Shown here: positions 18,435-19,970 of the stretch, one piece after another
Layout of the letters: the number at the start of each line of letters is the position of its first letter
How positions within the stretch are numbered: the first letter of the stretch is position 1
Assembly: GCA_021307315.1 (NCBI GenBank)
Contig: JAJSPD010000212.1
Span: forward strand, 1 to 19,970
Direction: 5' to 3'
From: Bisporella sp. PMI_857
Taxonomy: Eukaryota > Ascomycota > Leotiomycetes > Helotiales > Helotiaceae
DNA length: 19,970 bases
The notes under the pieces: model-generated
Told to the model about the DNA's origin: nothing
Database searches by the model: none
Seen by the model: only the letters and a program-made list of their open reading frames with translations
Translations under genes and position numbers: made by a program

Positions 18435-19970
18435 ACGTAGTTCACAAGCGAGCGGTTAACACAAGCGAACGGTTAGATTTTTCTTGGCATTAAACTTTCT
18501 ACTTTATACAACAATTACATAACAACTACAAATAGTTCGTACATGAAATAAATCTGACATATTTTAGTTGTTAAAATCGTACAAAATAACTTTTAAATAT
18601 ATGTTACACAAATTGCGCGGATATATAAAGTGCTTTATACAACATTATATTGTCGAGTACAAGAAAAATTCGCAAAGCAAAATACTATACCAAAGTTTCG
18701 AAAATTGACTCAATTAGAAAAAAAACTATTATACAACATATTTTTGACTTAGATTCGCGATTATTTTTTTTCGAGTTAGTTGTGTTAAAAATATAACAAA
18801 TCGATTGCTCGCAAATCGAAACGCGAAACGCGTCGGCAAAAATTGGACTTTAAACTTTGTACAACGACAATTAGAACTACGGACGCGTTTTAATCGTCGA
18901 ATCGATTATTAAAAAGCTAAATGCGAAAATCCGAACGCGTATAACGCGTAATTTCGGTTTGTACAAAACACAATTGACAAGTACAATATCAACAATAAAA
19001 ATATATATAACTTTGACGAAACAAAGTTTTTAATAAACTAAATTTCGTTCGAAATAGTTGTAACAAGCGTTAAACAGCGAAACAAACTTCGAATTGTACA
19101 ACAAAAAAATCGTAAATAAATTACAGTTATTTAAAGCATCAGTTTGTACAGTTATACATACTGCTATATATTATTGTTGTAAACAAAACTTACTTATCGT
19201 TGTAGTATAAAAACAGTCAATTGCTGTACAATTAAGTAATTGCGGTTACTATAAATAGTTAAACTACAAATAACCGAAGTTTAAATTAAATTTAGCATTT
19301 TGATCGGCATATAAAAAGTCGTACAAAAAGTAAATATCGACTTTTTATTTTTAACGGCCACGAAAATTATTATTTAACCGATTTTGAACTTTATTGCAAA
19401 AAAGACAATATTATTACGTTGTGTATATTTGTATATTTATTTTACAAGTTTCAACTATTTAATGTTAAATGTTTTCGCGCGTTAAAACGTTTGTACAGTA
19501 CTAAAATTAAAAAATTAATGTATACGTATATTACTTATATTTCAAAAAAGACTTTTTTCTTGCTTTTTACACTGCGTTTTATACAGCAATAACAAAATCT
19601 AATATTCAAAAAAGATTTTGCGAAACAGGTTTTGTACCGTACGATTTAGAATATGTAATTTCACAGTTTGATATTTAAGCTTTTACGTCAACTCCGCTAC
19701 TAATTTCGTTCGACTTGCTTTCGGCTTAAAAGCCAAAAACACTGTACAATATAATTAAAACGCAATTTCAAACAACGTATATTGAAAAAAAGAATCGTAC
19801 AACATTAAAATAGCTTTTTAACTTCGCTTTTATTAAGCATAAATTAGTTTGCTAAAAGTGCAACACGTGCAATATATAAACTTGTTTTGCTACGCGAAAA
19901 AAACGCAGCATTTCGCAAAGCAAATAATAAACTTAGTCGGCGTTGTTGTACGAAAAAGCGTCGATTCAAA
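18435..19970 (+). mobile_element. Pogo/Fot1-like transposon, copy 2 (runs off the window)
   Basis: The left TIR starts ACGTAGTTCACAAGCG right after TA at 18433-18434 and shares CTTTTTTCTTGGCAT-like sequence with copy 1, though its middle differs. The interior aligns with copy 1 over its whole visible length, for example TACAAAACACAATT near 18962 and ACAATTGCTGTACAATTAA-like sequence near 19215. Transposase remains include TQIARIYKV and FRKLTQLEKK, with stops and frameshifts. It lacks the solo LTR present in copy 1. The right TIR is outside the window. Confidence 0.85.

Overview
The window looks like a chromosome segment of a filamentous ascomycete (Pezizomycotina). The grounds are a non-reducing polyketide synthase with an N-terminal SAT domain, a DMATS-type prenyltransferase, short GT..AG introns of 56-71 nt, and transposons decayed by C-to-T/G-to-A changes as left by RIP (repeat-induced point mutation). 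All domain calls come from reading translations; no database was searched.

Layout. 1-6812 (+): the 3' part of an NR-PKS gene, entering at the left edge, with four introns that I could place. Visible domain order is SAT (partial) - KS - MAT - PT - ACP - ACP - R (reductive release), with no C-methyltransferase. 6872-7824 (-): a decayed, 3'-truncated pogo-like transposase, split by a 463-bp inverted-repeat element (7265-7727). 7825-8628: no convincing gene, but four perfectly phased 27-bp tandem repeats (8141-8248). 8751-10179 (+): an intact DMATS-family aromatic prenyltransferase with one intron. 10553-11144 (+): a thioredoxin-reductase-like flavoprotein cut to about half length. 11418-12069 (-): two overlapping frames with coiled-coil character, unrecognised and probably one broken gene.

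12.2-20 kb is an AT-rich bed of nested mobile elements. A short element with palindromic ends (12169-15119), carrying six 55-bp tandem repeats, has been entered twice. In its left end sits a pogo/Fot1-like transposon (12203-14242), itself containing a 180-bp solo LTR. In its repeat array sits a solo LTR (14588-14987) that contains another solo LTR (14609-14811). Next comes a decayed Mutator-like element (15183-18422) with TIRs of about 115 bp, inserted beside the TA that borders a second pogo-like copy (18435 to the window end). That second copy lacks the 180-bp LTR and so gives the empty-site allele. The LTRs are GC-balanced while their hosts are AT-rich, so they arrived after the mutation episode or escaped it.

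How the genes may work together (inference): the PKS would build an aromatic polyketide and release it reductively as an aldehyde (or alcohol); the DMATS enzyme is the obvious candidate to prenylate it; the flavoprotein was probably a tailoring oxidoreductase and now looks dead. The cluster is small, has transposon debris between its two main genes, and abuts a transposon-rich block, so it may be a remnant or continue to the left of the window.
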